This document shows, piece after piece, positions 33,022 to 42,051 of a stretch of DNA of 64,000 nucleotides. Made by a program: the position numbers and the translations under genes. Origin of the DNA: Agrococcus baldri (GTDB lineage: Bacteria > Actinomycetota > Actinomycetes > Actinomycetales > Microbacteriaceae); the NCBI GenBank assembly GCA_900114805.1, contig FOZN01000002.1:620001-684000 (forward strand), in the 5' to 3' direction. Every line of letters starts with the position of its first letter. Within the stretch, counting starts at the first letter, position 1. Below the pieces are notes generated by a model. That model saw nothing but the letters and a program-made list of their open reading frames with translations, was not told where the DNA came from and made no database searches.

Positions 33022-34257
33022 ATGCCCACCCTCGAGCCGGTCGCCCCGGCGTCGGCGAGCGCCACGCCGCTCGCCTCCGCCGCCGAGCGCCCGCGCCGGC
33101 TCGGGCTGGTGCTGGCGCTGCTCCTGACGGTGACGATGCTGCCGCTGTCGGTCGTGGTGCTGCTGCAGCCCGCCGCGCAGCTCACGCCGCCGCCCGCCGT
33201 GCTCGCCGCGGTGCTGGCCGTGCTCGCGGTGCTGCACGCCGCATCCGTCGCCGCCCATCGCCTGCCGCGCGCGGGCTTCGTCGTCGGCAGCGCCGCGATG
33301 CTGGCGCTCGCCCTGCTCCCGCTCGCGGGCGGCGTCGCGGCGGCGATGCTGCCCTCGTCGCTCGCGTTCCTGCTGCTCATCGCGCTCGCGGCCGGGCACC
33401 CGGATGCACCGGCCGGCTGGGGAGCGCCGATGCGCTGGGGTGCGCTCGCGGTCGGTCTGGCGGGCAGCGCGCTGATCACCGCGGTGCACATGGTGCGCGC
33501 AGGCCGCGACGAGCCGCTCGTCTCGCTCGGCGAGCTGCTGGGGCTGGCGGCGATGGTCGTCGCCGCCTGGCTGGGGGGGGCGCTCGATCGCTCGCGCCGG
33601 GAACGCGCCGCCGAGGCCGAGGCGGTGCGGCTGCGGCAGGCGATCGCCGCCGAGCGCACGCGCATCGGCCGCGACCTGCACGACGTCGTGGCGCACTCGC
33701 TCACCGTGATGGTCGCGCAGGCCGAGGCCGCGATGCTGCTCGCCGAGACCGACCCCGGGCGCAGCCGCTCCGCCATCGATCGGGTCGCGAGCACCGGCCG
33801 CGACGCGATGCAGGGGCTGCGCGGCATGGTGCGGGTGCTCGACGACGGCGGCCCCGCCGAGCGCGAGCCGGCGCCCGGCATCGACGGGCTGGCCGCGCTC
33901 GTCGCCGGTGCGGCGAGTCCGAGGCACGACACCGCCTTCGCCGAGCGCGGCGAGCGCCGACCGCTGCCGCCCGACGCCGAGCTCGCCCTCTACCGCGCGG
34001 TGCAGGAGGCGCTCACGAACGCCGTGCGCCACGTCGCGCCGCCCGTGCGCATCCGCGTCGAGCTGGTCTGGGGCGATGCGGATGCGGTGGTCACCGTCAT
34101 CGACGACGGCGGCAGCGGTCGCTCGTCCGGTGGGCAGGGCGCCGGCACCGGACTGGTCGGCCTGGCGGAGCGCCTGCGCCAGGCCGGAGGCGACCTGGTC
34201 GTCTGGCGCGATCGCGGCTGGAGCATCAGGGCGTCCGTGCCGACGGGGGAGCCGTGA
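33022..34257 (+). CDS. Two-component sensor histidine kinase (NarL partner type)
   Basis: 411 residues. Five or six transmembrane segments (about 28-48, 58-78, 85-125, 138-156, 168-188), then a HisKA_3 dimerisation domain with phospho-acceptor His220 in GRDLHDVVAHSLTVM and a HATPase domain (ALYRAVQEALTNAVRH; DDGGSG; GTGLVGLAERL). There is no separate extracellular sensor domain, so the membrane part is probably the sensor. The stop overlaps the response regulator's ATG. Confidence 0.92.
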   Translation: MPTLEPVAPASASATPLASAAERPRRLGLVLALLLTVTMLPLSVVVLLQPAAQLTPPPAVLAAVLAVLAVLHAASVAAHRLPRAGFVVGSAAMLALALLPLAGGVAAAMLPSSLAFLLLIALAAGHPDAPAGWGAPMRWGALAVGLAGSALITAVHMVRAGRDEPLVSLGELLGLAAMVVAAWLGGALDRSRRERAAEAEAVRLRQAIAAERTRIGRDLHDVVAHSLTVMVAQAEAAMLLAETDPGRSRSAIDRVASTGRDAMQGLRGMVRVLDDGGPAEREPAPGIDGLAALVAGAASPRHDTAFAERGERRPLPPDAELALYRAVQEALTNAVRHVAPPVRIRVELVWGDADAVVTVIDDGGSGRSSGGQGAGTGLVGLAERLRQAGGDLVVWRDRGWSIRASVPTGEP

Positions 34258-34964
34258 TGGAGGCGAGCGCAGCTGCGCCGACACCCGCGCCGAGCGGACG
34301 GGACGGTCCCGTGCGCGTGCTGGTCGTCGACGACCAGGAGCTGCTGCGCGACGCCCTCGCCACCATGATCGAGACCGACGCCCGCCTCGAGCTCGCCGGC
34401 ACCGCATCCGATGGTCTCGAAGCCGTCGAGGCGGTGCGATCCGGGCTCGTCGACGTGGTGCTGATGGACATCCGCATGCCGCGGCTCGACGGCATCGCCG
34501 CGACCGAGCAGGTGCTGCGGCTGCGGCCGGGCGTGCGGGTGCTGGTGCTGACCACCTTCGACCTCGACGAGTACGTGCTCGCGGCCGTGCGCGCCGGCGC
34601 GAGCGGCTTCCTGACCAAGGACGCCCGGCCGGCCGAGCTGACTGCCGCGATCGTCGCCGTCGCCGCCGGCGACGCGGCCGTCTCGCCGCGCGCCACCCGC
34701 ACGCTGCTGCGGCACGTGCACCAGCAGCCGGTCGCCGAGGCCGAGGCGGCGCTCGCGCCGCTGAGCCCGCGCGAGCGCGAGGTGCTGCGCGAGCTCGCCA
34801 GCGGCGCCTCCAACGAGGAGGTGGGCCGGCGGCTGTTCCTGACGACGAACACGGTCAAGACGCACGTGAAGGCGATCCTCGCCAAGCTCGGGCTGCCCGA
34901 TCGCATCCACGTGGTGATCTGGGCCTACGAGCACGGCGTCGCGGGCCGCAGCGCCGACGCCTGA
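34257..34964 (+). CDS. LuxR/NarL-family response regulator
   Basis: 235 residues. Receiver domain VRVLVVDDQELLRDALA (acidic pocket Asp25-Asp26), phospho-acceptor Asp71 in VVLMDIRMPRLDG, conserved LTTFD and FLTKDA. The C-terminal LuxR HTH is LSPREREVLRELASGASNEEV...TTNTVKTHVKAILAKLGLPDR. The ATG at 34257 (GTG 34254 also in frame) overlaps the kinase stop and has GGGGGAG upstream. The likely target is the membrane protein just downstream or the kinase operon itself. Confidence 0.93.
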   Translation: MEASAAAPTPAPSGRDGPVRVLVVDDQELLRDALATMIETDARLELAGTASDGLEAVEAVRSGLVDVVLMDIRMPRLDGIAATEQVLRLRPGVRVLVLTTFDLDEYVLAAVRAGASGFLTKDARPAELTAAIVAVAAGDAAVSPRATRTLLRHVHQQPVAEAEAALAPLSPREREVLRELASGASNEEVGRRLFLTTNTVKTHVKAILAKLGLPDRIHVVIWAYEHGVAGRSADA

Positions 34965-35040
34965 CCCTCACCCGCGCGAGCGATGCCGCCCGCTCCGGCG
35001 GGCGAGGCGGCAGGCCCCGGCCCGAACCTAGCGTCGGAGC

Positions 35041-36162
35041 ATGATCACCGAACCCCGCGCCCAGAACCCGGCCCGCCCCGCCGGCGATCGCGAGCCGCTC
35101 ACCCGGCGGATCGCCCTCCCGGCAGCCGCCGTCGGCGCCGCCGGCATCGCGACCGCCGGGCTGCTCGGCATGCTGCTGCCGCACATCGACCCCTTCGGCA
35201 CCGGCATGCCGGGCATGCTCGGCTTCGTCGGCGAGCACGCCTCGACTGTCGAGACCGCGATCGGCATCCTCGCGCTGCTGGTCGTCGGGCTCCACCGCGC
35301 GATGCCGCGAGCGCTCGCGCAGGTCGCTGCCGGCCTGCTCGGCCTCGCCGCCGCCATCAGCCTGCCCGGCTCGGCGATCGCCGGCGCCGGCTACCTGCTG
35401 GCGCTCATCGTGGTGGTCGCGCTGCCGGTGCTGCTGATCGCCCTCTCGCTCCGTCACCCCGCGGTGGGCGTGCCGCTGCTGGCGCTGCTGGTCGGCGGTC
35501 TCGCCGCGGGCGAGCTCACCGGCGCGTTCCCGGTCAGCGCGTTCCTCGGCGTCTTCGCCGGCGGCATCGCCGGCGTCTGGCTGACGCTGCTCGCGACCGC
35601 CTCCCACACCCTCGCCGGCCTCGCCCTGCTCGCGCTCGCGGTGCCCGTCCCGGGCACCAGGGTGGCGGATGCGGTGCGTCGCGCGCGCGTGCCCGTCACC
35701 GTCGTCGCGGCGCTGTGCGCGCTGCCCTACGTGGTCGCGCGCGCGTCGTGGCTCACGCCCTGGCCGCTGCTGGGGCCGGGCCGCGAGGTGCTCGACGCTC
35801 AGCCGGGCACGATCGTCACGGGACTGCTGCTCGGCACGGCCATGCTCGTCGGCGGTGTGCTCACGCTCGGGCTGATCCTGCGGTGGGGCGAGCGCTTCCC
35901 GCGCTGGGTCCCGGGTGTGGGCGGCCGGCCGGTGCCGGTGCCGCTCGCGGTCGTGCCCGCGCTGCTGGTGGCGGTGCTGTTCGCCGTCGGCGGTCCCGGG
36001 CTCGCCGGCCTGGGCAGCGCCGCGCAGCAGGTCGGCGCGCCCGCCATCGAGGCGGTGACGATGCTGCTCGTGTTCCCGTTCTGGCTCTGGGGACCGCTGC
36101 TGGCGGTCGCCGCGTGGGGCTACGCGCTGCACCGTCGCGAGACGGCACGGCCGCGCCCGTGA
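35041..36162 (+). CDS. Hypothetical multi-pass membrane protein
   Basis: 373 residues with about ten hydrophobic segments and almost no long loops. No conserved motif recognised. TAGCGT (35029-35034) lies six bases before the ATG, so it has its own leaderless transcript rather than depending on the two-component operon 76 bases upstream. Being next to the kinase/regulator pair, it may be their target. Confidence 0.7.
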   Translation: MITEPRAQNPARPAGDREPLTRRIALPAAAVGAAGIATAGLLGMLLPHIDPFGTGMPGMLGFVGEHASTVETAIGILALLVVGLHRAMPRALAQVAAGLLGLAAAISLPGSAIAGAGYLLALIVVVALPVLLIALSLRHPAVGVPLLALLVGGLAAGELTGAFPVSAFLGVFAGGIAGVWLTLLATASHTLAGLALLALAVPVPGTRVADAVRRARVPVTVVAALCALPYVVARASWLTPWPLLGPGREVLDAQPGTIVTGLLLGTAMLVGGVLTLGLILRWGERFPRWVPGVGGRPVPVPLAVVPALLVAVLFAVGGPGLAGLGSAAQQVGAPAIEAVTMLLVFPFWLWGPLLAVAAWGYALHRRETARPRP

Positions 36163-36218
36163 CGACGAGCTCTCGGCCGCCCGCTCAGGCCGAGCCGTCG
36201 GCGCCGCTCGGGCCGCGC

Positions 36219-36674
36219 CTACGGCTCGGGCGTGACCCGCATGGGATCGACCGCCTCGGTCGCCCCCTGCTCCACCTCGCCCATGTCGGGGCTGATGAGG
36301 CCCAGCAGGTTGCCGTCCGGGTCGTGCAGGTAGCCGAGCCGGCCGACGCCGGGCACGTCCGCCAGATCCATCTGCGACGTCGCGCCCAGCTCGAGCCCCT
36401 TCGCGAAGAGCTCGTCGACGCGGTCGGTGCCGATCACCAGGTTGGCGCCCGTGATGGGCGAGCCCGGCGCGGGCGCCGGACCCTCGCGCTTCGTGAGGCC
36501 GCCGTTGATGCCCCAGCCGGGCGTGTCCAGCTGCACCGAGCCCTCGCCGGTCTCGATGGTCCAGTAGTCCATGCCAGGGACCGGCGCGAACGTCCAGCCG
36601 AACAGCCCGGAGTAGAAGTCGATCAGCCGCTGCGGCTCGCTCGCGTGGATCTCGAAGTGGACGACGAGGCTCAT
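36219..36674 (-). CDS. VOC-family protein
   Basis: 151 residues. MSLVVHFEIHASEPQRLIDFYSGLFGW, GINGGLTKREG, and GRLGYLHDPDGNLLGLI are typical of the single-domain VOC proteins annotated as glyoxalase/extradiol-dioxygenase-like. The ATG at 36674 is supported by GAGGAG upstream. The function is unknown. Confidence 0.88.
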   Translation of the reverse strand: MSLVVHFEIHASEPQRLIDFYSGLFGWTFAPVPGMDYWTIETGEGSVQLDTPGWGINGGLTKREGPAPAPGSPITGANLVIGTDRVDELFAKGLELGATSQMDLADVPGVGRLGYLHDPDGNLLGLISPDMGEVEQGATEAVDPMRVTPEP

Positions 36675-36756
36675 ACCGGCTCCTCTGCTCGCGGGTGGCT
36701 GCCTTGACGGCGAGGCTACGCGCGCGACGCGCCCGCCACCAGAGCACAATGGCCTG

Positions 36757-37203
36757 ATGCGCACCCACTACCGCTTCGGCCACGAGTGGGTGGTGCGGGC
36801 ACGACCGGATGCGGTGCTCGCGCTGCTCGAGGACGTCACCGGCTACGGCGCGTGGTGGCCGGGCGTGCGCGTGCTGGGCGACCGCTCGACGCCGCGCCGC
36901 CGCGCGGCCGCGCTGGAGGTGCGCGCCCCGGCCGGGTACCGCATCCGCTTCACCGTCACCGAGTCGGTCACGGCACCGGACGAGCTGCGCGGGCTGATCC
37001 GCGGCGATCTGGAGGGCTGGTGTGCCTGGCGCATCCAGCCGACGCGGGACGGCACGAGGGTGGGATTCGCGCAGGAGGTGGAGGCGCGGGCCCGGCTGCT
37101 GCGGCTCGCGAGCCCGCTGCTGCACCATCAGCTGGCGGCCCAGCACGGGCGGCTGCTGCGCGCGGCGGAGCAGGGCATGCGGCGCGCGCTGGGCGAGGGC
37201 TGA
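36757..37203 (+). CDS. SRPBCC/polyketide cyclase-like lipid-binding fold protein
   Basis: 148 residues. The START-like fold begins with YRFGHEWVVRARPDAVLALLEDVTGYGAWWPGVRV and ends with a long C-terminal helix (LHHQLAAQHGRLLRAAEQGMRRAL). The family binds hydrophobic ligands; the role here is unknown. CACAAT (36745-36750) six bases before the ATG gives a leaderless promoter. Confidence 0.82.
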   Translation: MRTHYRFGHEWVVRARPDAVLALLEDVTGYGAWWPGVRVLGDRSTPRRRAAALEVRAPAGYRIRFTVTESVTAPDELRGLIRGDLEGWCAWRIQPTRDGTRVGFAQEVEARARLLRLASPLLHHQLAAQHGRLLRAAEQGMRRALGEG

Positions 37204-37292
37204 GCGGGCGAGCGCGCCCCCGGATCCGCGCTTGGCCGCGTGTCGCCAGGCACGGAGGTGGACTCCGAGCCGATCCGGCGTAGGCTCACGGC

Positions 37293-38132
37293 GTGGCTGA
37301 AAGCATCCTCCTCGGGCACGCACCCAGGCCGACCTCCGGATCACAGCTGGAGAAGCGCATCCGCACCCTCGTGGTGGCGGCAGAGCCGGCTGGCGTGGCC
37401 TGCACCTCGATCATCGACGCCGAGCTCGACGGTCCCGACGTCAAGCACCTGCATCTCGACCTCACCGACTTCCATCTGGCGGACGAGCACGATCGCGACC
37501 GCGCGCGGCTCGAGCCGCAGGGCGCGCCCGTCTCGAGCGAGGACGGCGTGCTGCGCGAGCTGCGCGTGAAGGCGGACCCGATGCAGATCTCGGGCGCTAC
37601 GGTGCGGCTCGACGCGCACCTGATGGACGTGTCGTTCCGCTGGATCGAGACCGACAACGGCGAGCTCGCCGTCGACCTCACCCCGCCCGACGATCAGCAC
37701 CCGCTGCACGGCAGCGTGCGCGTCGCGGTGCCGAAGGATCAGCTGGGCAAGGCCGTGCTGGGGCTCGCGGAGTCGGCGCTGTTCGAGCGCGGCATCACGG
37801 TCTCGCGCTTCGACCTCGATGTCGAGGAGTCGGGCCCGCAGAGCCTGCGCGTGACCTTCGACGCCAAGGTGCGCAAGGGGCTGCTGGGCGCGCACGTGAC
37901 GGGCGGCGCGAATGCCGAGATCGACGACCGGATGGGGCTGACGCTCTCCGGCATCGAGATCGAGAGCGGCAACCCGCTGGTCGCCGCGATGCTGAACGCC
38001 GTTCGCGGGAAGGTGGCGCGCTACGAGGGGCGCCGCATCGACCTGGCCTCCGAGCTGCCCCCGGGCATCCGGGTCGCCGACGTGAACGTCGAGGTGGGCA
38101 GCGAAGTGACGATCGAGGCGCGCCTGGTCTGA
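37293..38132 (+). CDS. DUF2993/LmeA-like protein (tentative)
   Basis: 279 residues, beta-rich. SGATVRLDAHLMDVSF, DDQHPLHGSVRVAVPKDQL and RGITVSRFDLDVEESG resemble the DUF2993/LmeA-type lipid-binding family, in which GV(R/T)VSRFDL-like strands recur. LmeA proteins are normally exported; here no signal peptide or membrane segment is visible, so it would be cytosolic. The GTG at 37293 has TAGGCT (37281-37286) six bases upstream (leaderless). The assignment is weak beyond the overall strand pattern. Confidence 0.6.
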   Translation: MAESILLGHAPRPTSGSQLEKRIRTLVVAAEPAGVACTSIIDAELDGPDVKHLHLDLTDFHLADEHDRDRARLEPQGAPVSSEDGVLRELRVKADPMQISGATVRLDAHLMDVSFRWIETDNGELAVDLTPPDDQHPLHGSVRVAVPKDQLGKAVLGLAESALFERGITVSRFDLDVEESGPQSLRVTFDAKVRKGLLGAHVTGGANAEIDDRMGLTLSGIEIESGNPLVAAMLNAVRGKVARYEGRRIDLASELPPGIRVADVNVEVGSEVTIEARLV

Positions 38133-38200
38133 CCGCCCGCCGCTCGTGCAGGCCGCGCAGCAGCCGACGCAGAGCCGTCGGCACGATCTGCGCTCCGGGT

Positions 38201-39166
38201 TCAGGCGTGGACGAGCCGCGCGCGGGCGCGCTCGGGGATTCGCACGCCCAGCGACGCGAGCCGGCGCGCCGACTCCTCGGCGTCGATCCAGTCGAGCGGC
38301 ATCGACTCGCCCAGCGGCACCACCGAGTGCAGCACGGTCGAGGGGTAGACGTGCACGAGGTTGAACGCGCGAGCGCCGTCGCGGCCACGGGTGCCGCCGA
38401 CCGGCACGTTGAGGTCCTGCGTGTAGCAGGTGGCGGAGGCCACCGAGACCGGGATGCCGGCGAAGGTCGCGGTCGACGAGTAGTGCAGGTGCCCAGCGAG
38501 GATCGCGCGCACGTCGCTGCCGGTGAGCACGTCGGCGAGGCTCGCCTGGTCGCGCAGCTCGACGCTGACGGCGAGGTCGAGCACGCTCGGCACCGGCGGG
38601 TGGTGCATCGCCAGGATCGTGCCGTGCGGGGCCGGCGTCGCCAGCACCGCGCGCAGCCAGTCGCGCTGCTGCGCGGAGACCTCGCCGTGGTGATGGCCCG
38701 GCACGCTGGAGTCGAGCGTGATGATGCGCAGGCCGTCGAGATCGAGCACGGCGTCGACCGGCTCGTCGGAGGCCGCCTCGTCGAGCAGGCCGGCGCGGAA
38801 GGCGCGGCGCTCGTCGTGGTTGCCCATCACCCACACGACCCGGGCGCAGAGCTCCGCCGCGATCGGGTCGACGATCGCGCGCAGCCGCCGGTAGGCGTCT
38901 GGCTCGCCCTTGTCGGCGAGGTCGCCGGTGAAGACGATCGCGTCGGGCCTGGCGCCCGAGGTCTCGAACTCGGCGAACAGCCGGCGCAGGTGCGCCTCGC
39001 TCGGCACGCGATCGTAGAGCCGGCCGCCGCCGGCGAGCAGGTGGGTGTCCGAGATGTGGAGGAGGAAGTGATCCGGCCGGGGGTGCTCGGCCGAGCGGTT
39101 CGTCACGGTTCGTCCATCCGATCTCTCGGGGTGTGCGCGGTATGACGCATGCACAGCGTCGGGCAC
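38201..39166 (-). CDS. Calcineurin-like metallophosphoesterase (CpdA-type)
   Basis: 321 residues. Metal-binding motifs: [39 protein letters not shown] and AGHLHYSS, i.e. the DxH / GDxxD / GNHD / H / GHxH set of class III cyclic-nucleotide phosphodiesterases. The first 30 residues are not part of the domain. The GTG at 39166 is chosen because TAGCGT (complement of 39174-39179) lies seven bases upstream; GTG 39106 would give a shorter protein starting directly before the domain. Actual substrate not certain. Confidence 0.85.
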   Translation of the reverse strand: MPDAVHASYRAHPERSDGRTVTNRSAEHPRPDHFLLHISDTHLLAGGGRLYDRVPSEAHLRRLFAEFETSGARPDAIVFTGDLADKGEPDAYRRLRAIVDPIAAELCARVVWVMGNHDERRAFRAGLLDEAASDEPVDAVLDLDGLRIITLDSSVPGHHHGEVSAQQRDWLRAVLATPAPHGTILAMHHPPVPSVLDLAVSVELRDQASLADVLTGSDVRAILAGHLHYSSTATFAGIPVSVASATCYTQDLNVPVGGTRGRDGARAFNLVHVYPSTVLHSVVPLGESMPLDWIDAEESARRLASLGVRIPERARARLVHA

Positions 39167-39339
39167 TGCCCGCACGCTAGCCCAGCACCCGCGCGCGAAC
39201 GCGGCATGAACGCGGCGTGTACACGCTCCGAACGTCGGATGCGCTGGCCGCGCGGGCAGACGGATCCGTCCCGTCCCAGCCCACGAGGGTTAGCATGAGC
39301 CGAAGACCCAGCACCCCGCAGACAGGAGCCGATCGAGCC

Positions 39340-40983
39340 GTGAGCGACCTTCGAGAGCGCGGCATCGACGGGCAGCACAGCGCATTCTCGCCGCCGCGCG
39401 AGGAGCCCTCGGGCATCCGGGTCGCGAACGAGGTCGAGCCGGTGCTGGTCGCGACCGGCGACCGCTTCACGCGCTTCAACCGCCCGGACGTGGTGCTGCG
39501 CAAGGGCCGCTATGCGCTCACCAACGGTCACATGACCCCGCGCGAGTCGATGGTGGAGGATCTGCTGGCCCTGGGCGCCGCCCTCGAGGCAGCCGAGATC
39601 CCGTGCCTGCTGGTGCGCGACGACGCGGGCCGGCCGATCATCGCGGTCGACCGCACGCGCCGCAAGGAGCTCGCGGCGGCACTCGCGGCCGCGTTCGCCG
39701 ACGAGCCCTTCTACGCCGAGCCGGTCGCCCCGCAGCAGTTCGCCGGGCGTCGGCCCGCGCTGCTCGCCGACGGCCGGCTCGCCGGCCACAAGAAGGTCAG
39801 CGCCATGCGCGTCTACCGGCCGCGCGTCGAGCCTGCCGGACGCCTCCGGTACGGGCCTGACACCGCCGTGCAGCTCGAGCTGTGGCGCTTCGGCGAGGAG
39901 ACGCTCGCTGCGCCGCTGCCGAATGCGGTGATGCGGGCGACCATGCCGCGGCGCGAGGCGGTCGGCGAGACGGTGCACCGCTACGGCCGCGAGTGGCAGA
40001 CCATCCAGCACATGTGGGAGCCGCTGGCCAGCGACATCACCTTCGACATCGACATGGTCTTCTCCTGGGTCGACGGCTCCAGCACCGAGTTCCAGCGCGC
40101 GCGGGCGAAGCAGATGCAGGGCTACGTGGTGGGGGAGGGCGACGACTCGGAGGCGCGCTTCCGGCAGATCGACGAGCTGAAGTACGCGCTGCGCTCGGTG
40201 CACATGTACGCGCCCTGGGTGCGCCGCATCTTCATCGCCACCGACTCGCCCGCGCCCGACTGGCTGGCGGCGCACCCGAAGGTGACGATCGTGCGCGCCG
40301 AGGAGATGTTCAGCGACCCCTCGGTGCTGCCGACCCACAACTCGCACGCGGTCGAGGCGCAGCTGCACCACATCGAGGGGCTCAGCGAGCACTTCCTCTA
40401 CTCGAACGACGACATGTTCTTCGGCCGGCAGCTCGAGCCCGACGTCTTCTTCTCGCCCGGCGGCGTGACGAAGTTCGTCGAGGCGACCACCCGCATCGGC
40501 CTGGGCGAGACCGACCCGCAGCGCTCCGGCCACGACAACGCGGCGCGCTTCAACCGCAGCCTGCTGCGCGAGCGCTTCGGTGCCGTCACCACCCGCCACC
40601 TCGAGCACTGCGCCGCGCCGCTGCGGCGCAGCGTGATGGCCGAGATGGAGGCGGCGTTCCCGGAGGACTTCCGCCGCACCGCCGCCTCCCGCTTCCGCTC
40701 GGCGACCGACATCTCGGTGACGAACTCGCTCTACCACTACTACGCGCTGATGACCGGCCGCGCGGTGCAGCAGACGGCCGTGAAGGTGCAGTACATCGAG
40801 ACCACGCTGCGGGCCTCGCTGCCGGCGATGGACCGGCTGCTGCGCAAGCGCGATCAGGACATGTTCTGCCTCAACGACGGCAGCCGGCCCGAGCTCGACG
40901 CCGAGGAGCGCAACACCGCGGTGACCGCTTTCCTCGAGTCCTACTTCCCGATCCCCGCGCCGTGGGAGCGTCTCCGCGTCTAG
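39340..40983 (+). CDS. Stealth-family hexosamine/sugar-1-phosphate transferase
   Basis: 547 residues. Conserved Stealth regions: CR1 DIDMVFSWVDGSS, CR2 with DELKYALRSVHMYAPWVRRI and IATDSPAPDWL, CR3 with THNSHAVEAQLHHIEGLSEHFLYSNDDMFFG, and CR4-like QDMFCLND near the end. Such enzymes (CpsY/SacB type) transfer sugar-1-phosphate to make phosphodiester-linked polysaccharides, here probably cell-wall glycopolymer. The start is GTG 39340 with CAGGAG upstream; ATG 39295 is in frame but overlaps the TAGCAT -10-like box at 39291. The stop overlaps the convergent ribokinase stop (CTAG). Confidence 0.9.
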   Translation: MSDLRERGIDGQHSAFSPPREEPSGIRVANEVEPVLVATGDRFTRFNRPDVVLRKGRYALTNGHMTPRESMVEDLLALGAALEAAEIPCLLVRDDAGRPIIAVDRTRRKELAAALAAAFADEPFYAEPVAPQQFAGRRPALLADGRLAGHKKVSAMRVYRPRVEPAGRLRYGPDTAVQLELWRFGEETLAAPLPNAVMRATMPRREAVGETVHRYGREWQTIQHMWEPLASDITFDIDMVFSWVDGSSTEFQRARAKQMQGYVVGEGDDSEARFRQIDELKYALRSVHMYAPWVRRIFIATDSPAPDWLAAHPKVTIVRAEEMFSDPSVLPTHNSHAVEAQLHHIEGLSEHFLYSNDDMFFGRQLEPDVFFSPGGVTKFVEATTRIGLGETDPQRSGHDNAARFNRSLLRERFGAVTTRHLEHCAAPLRRSVMAEMEAAFPEDFRRTAASRFRSATDISVTNSLYHYYALMTGRAVQQTAVKVQYIETTLRASLPAMDRLLRKRDQDMFCLNDGSRPELDAEERNTAVTAFLESYFPIPAPWERLRV

Positions 40984-41915
40984 CGGGCCAGCAGCTCGTC
41001 CACCTCTGCCGCCGTGGCGATGCTGCCGGAGGCGCCGCGGCGCGTGACGGTGACGGCGCCTGCCGCACCGGCACGCTCGATCGCCTCGTCGAGCCCGAGG
41101 CCGGCGGCGATGGATGCGGCCAGGTGCCCCGCGAAGGCGTCTCCGGCGGCCGTCGTGTCGGTGACGTGGACGCGGATGGGCGCGTGCTCGCCGACACCAT
41201 CGGCGGTGACCAGCACGCTGCCGGCCCCCGCCATCGTGATGATCGCCGCACCCGCGCCGCGCTCCAGGAACCAGCGACCGGCCTGAGCGGCGCTCGCGGG
41301 GGAGTCGACCGCGATGCCGGTCAGCAGCGCCGCCTCGGTCTCGTTCGGCTTGATGATGTCGACCAGCGGCCAGATCTCCTCCGGCAGCTCGCGCGCCGGT
41401 GCCGGGTCGAGGATCACGGTGATGCCGGCCTCGTGCGCGCGCCGCACCGCGGCGAGCGTGATCGGCAGCGGCGTCTCGAGCTGCGTGAGCATGACGGCGA
41501 CCTCGCCGCTGAGCGCCGCGAAGGCCTCGTCGAGCTGCGCCTCGTCGAGCGCGGCGTTGGCACCGGCCACGATCACGATGTCGTTCTCGCCCGCGGCGAC
41601 GCGGATGTGCGCGATGCCGGTGTGGACGCCCTCGCCCGCGATGGTGCGGACGTGCTCGAGGCGCACCCCGTGCTCACCGAGGCTCGACGTCACGAGCGAT
41701 CCGAACTCGTCGTCGCCGACGCATCCGACCATGTGGGCCGCGGCGCCCGCCTTCGCCACGGCGACGGCCTGGTTCGCGCCCTTGCCGCCGAGGCCGAGCG
41801 CGAAGGCGTCGCCCGTGAAGGTCTCGCCGGGCTGCGGCAGTCGGCTGGAGTAGGCGGTGACGTCGGCGTTGATCGATCCGACGATCAGCACGCCGTCGCG
41901 GCGGGGTTCAGGCAT
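40980..41915 (-). CDS. rbsK: Ribokinase
   Basis: 311 residues, PfkB family. GSINADVTAYSSRLPQPGET, GLGGKGANQAVAVAKAG (substrate-binding motif), IKPNETEA and the catalytic-base motif DTTAAGDAFAGHLA (Asp; usual form DTTGAGDAF) are present. It phosphorylates ribose to ribose-5-phosphate; no ribose transporter lies beside it. ATG 41915 has TAGCCT (complement of 41922-41927) six bases upstream (leaderless), with a 14-base direct repeat just upstream of the promoter. The nucleoside hydrolase at 22739 would produce ribose. Confidence 0.9.
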   Translation of the reverse strand: MPEPRRDGVLIVGSINADVTAYSSRLPQPGETFTGDAFALGLGGKGANQAVAVAKAGAAAHMVGCVGDDEFGSLVTSSLGEHGVRLEHVRTIAGEGVHTGIAHIRVAAGENDIVIVAGANAALDEAQLDEAFAALSGEVAVMLTQLETPLPITLAAVRRAHEAGITVILDPAPARELPEEIWPLVDIIKPNETEAALLTGIAVDSPASAAQAGRWFLERGAGAAIITMAGAGSVLVTADGVGEHAPIRVHVTDTTAAGDAFAGHLAASIAAGLGLDEAIERAGAAGAVTVTRRGASGSIATAAEVDELLAR

Positions 41916-41921
41916 GGCTCG

Positions 41922-41985
41922 AGGCTAACGCGGCCCGCGCCCGGCGCCGATCGCGGTCGCAGATGGCATGCATCGCGGTCGCAGA
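41922..41985 (-). promoter_or_regulatory. Ribokinase promoter with tandem direct repeat
   Basis: The -10 TAGCCT is the complement of 41922-41927. Upstream, ATCGCGGTCGCAGA occurs at 41950-41963 and again exactly at 41972-41985 (22-base period, two helical turns). This could be a regulator site next to the -35 region. Confidence 0.5.
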
Positions 41986-42008
41986 AGCAGCGTCTCGCGG
42001 CACGCAGC

Positions 42009-42038
42009 GGGCCCGCCGCGGCGATGCGCGACGGGCCC
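42009..42038 (-). terminator. Terminator-like hairpin after the SDR gene
   Basis: GGGCCCGCCG (42009-42018) pairs with CGACGGGCCC (42029-42038) with one mismatch and a ten-base loop, 14 bases past the SDR stop in the minus direction. Confidence 0.6.
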
Positions 42039-42051
42039 GGGAGCGGGTGCG

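Noticed and set aside
41977..42050. Possible tRNA or small RNA in the GC-rich hairpins after the SDR gene
   Set aside because: No cloverleaf or anticodon arm can be folded; a simple terminator explains the pairing.
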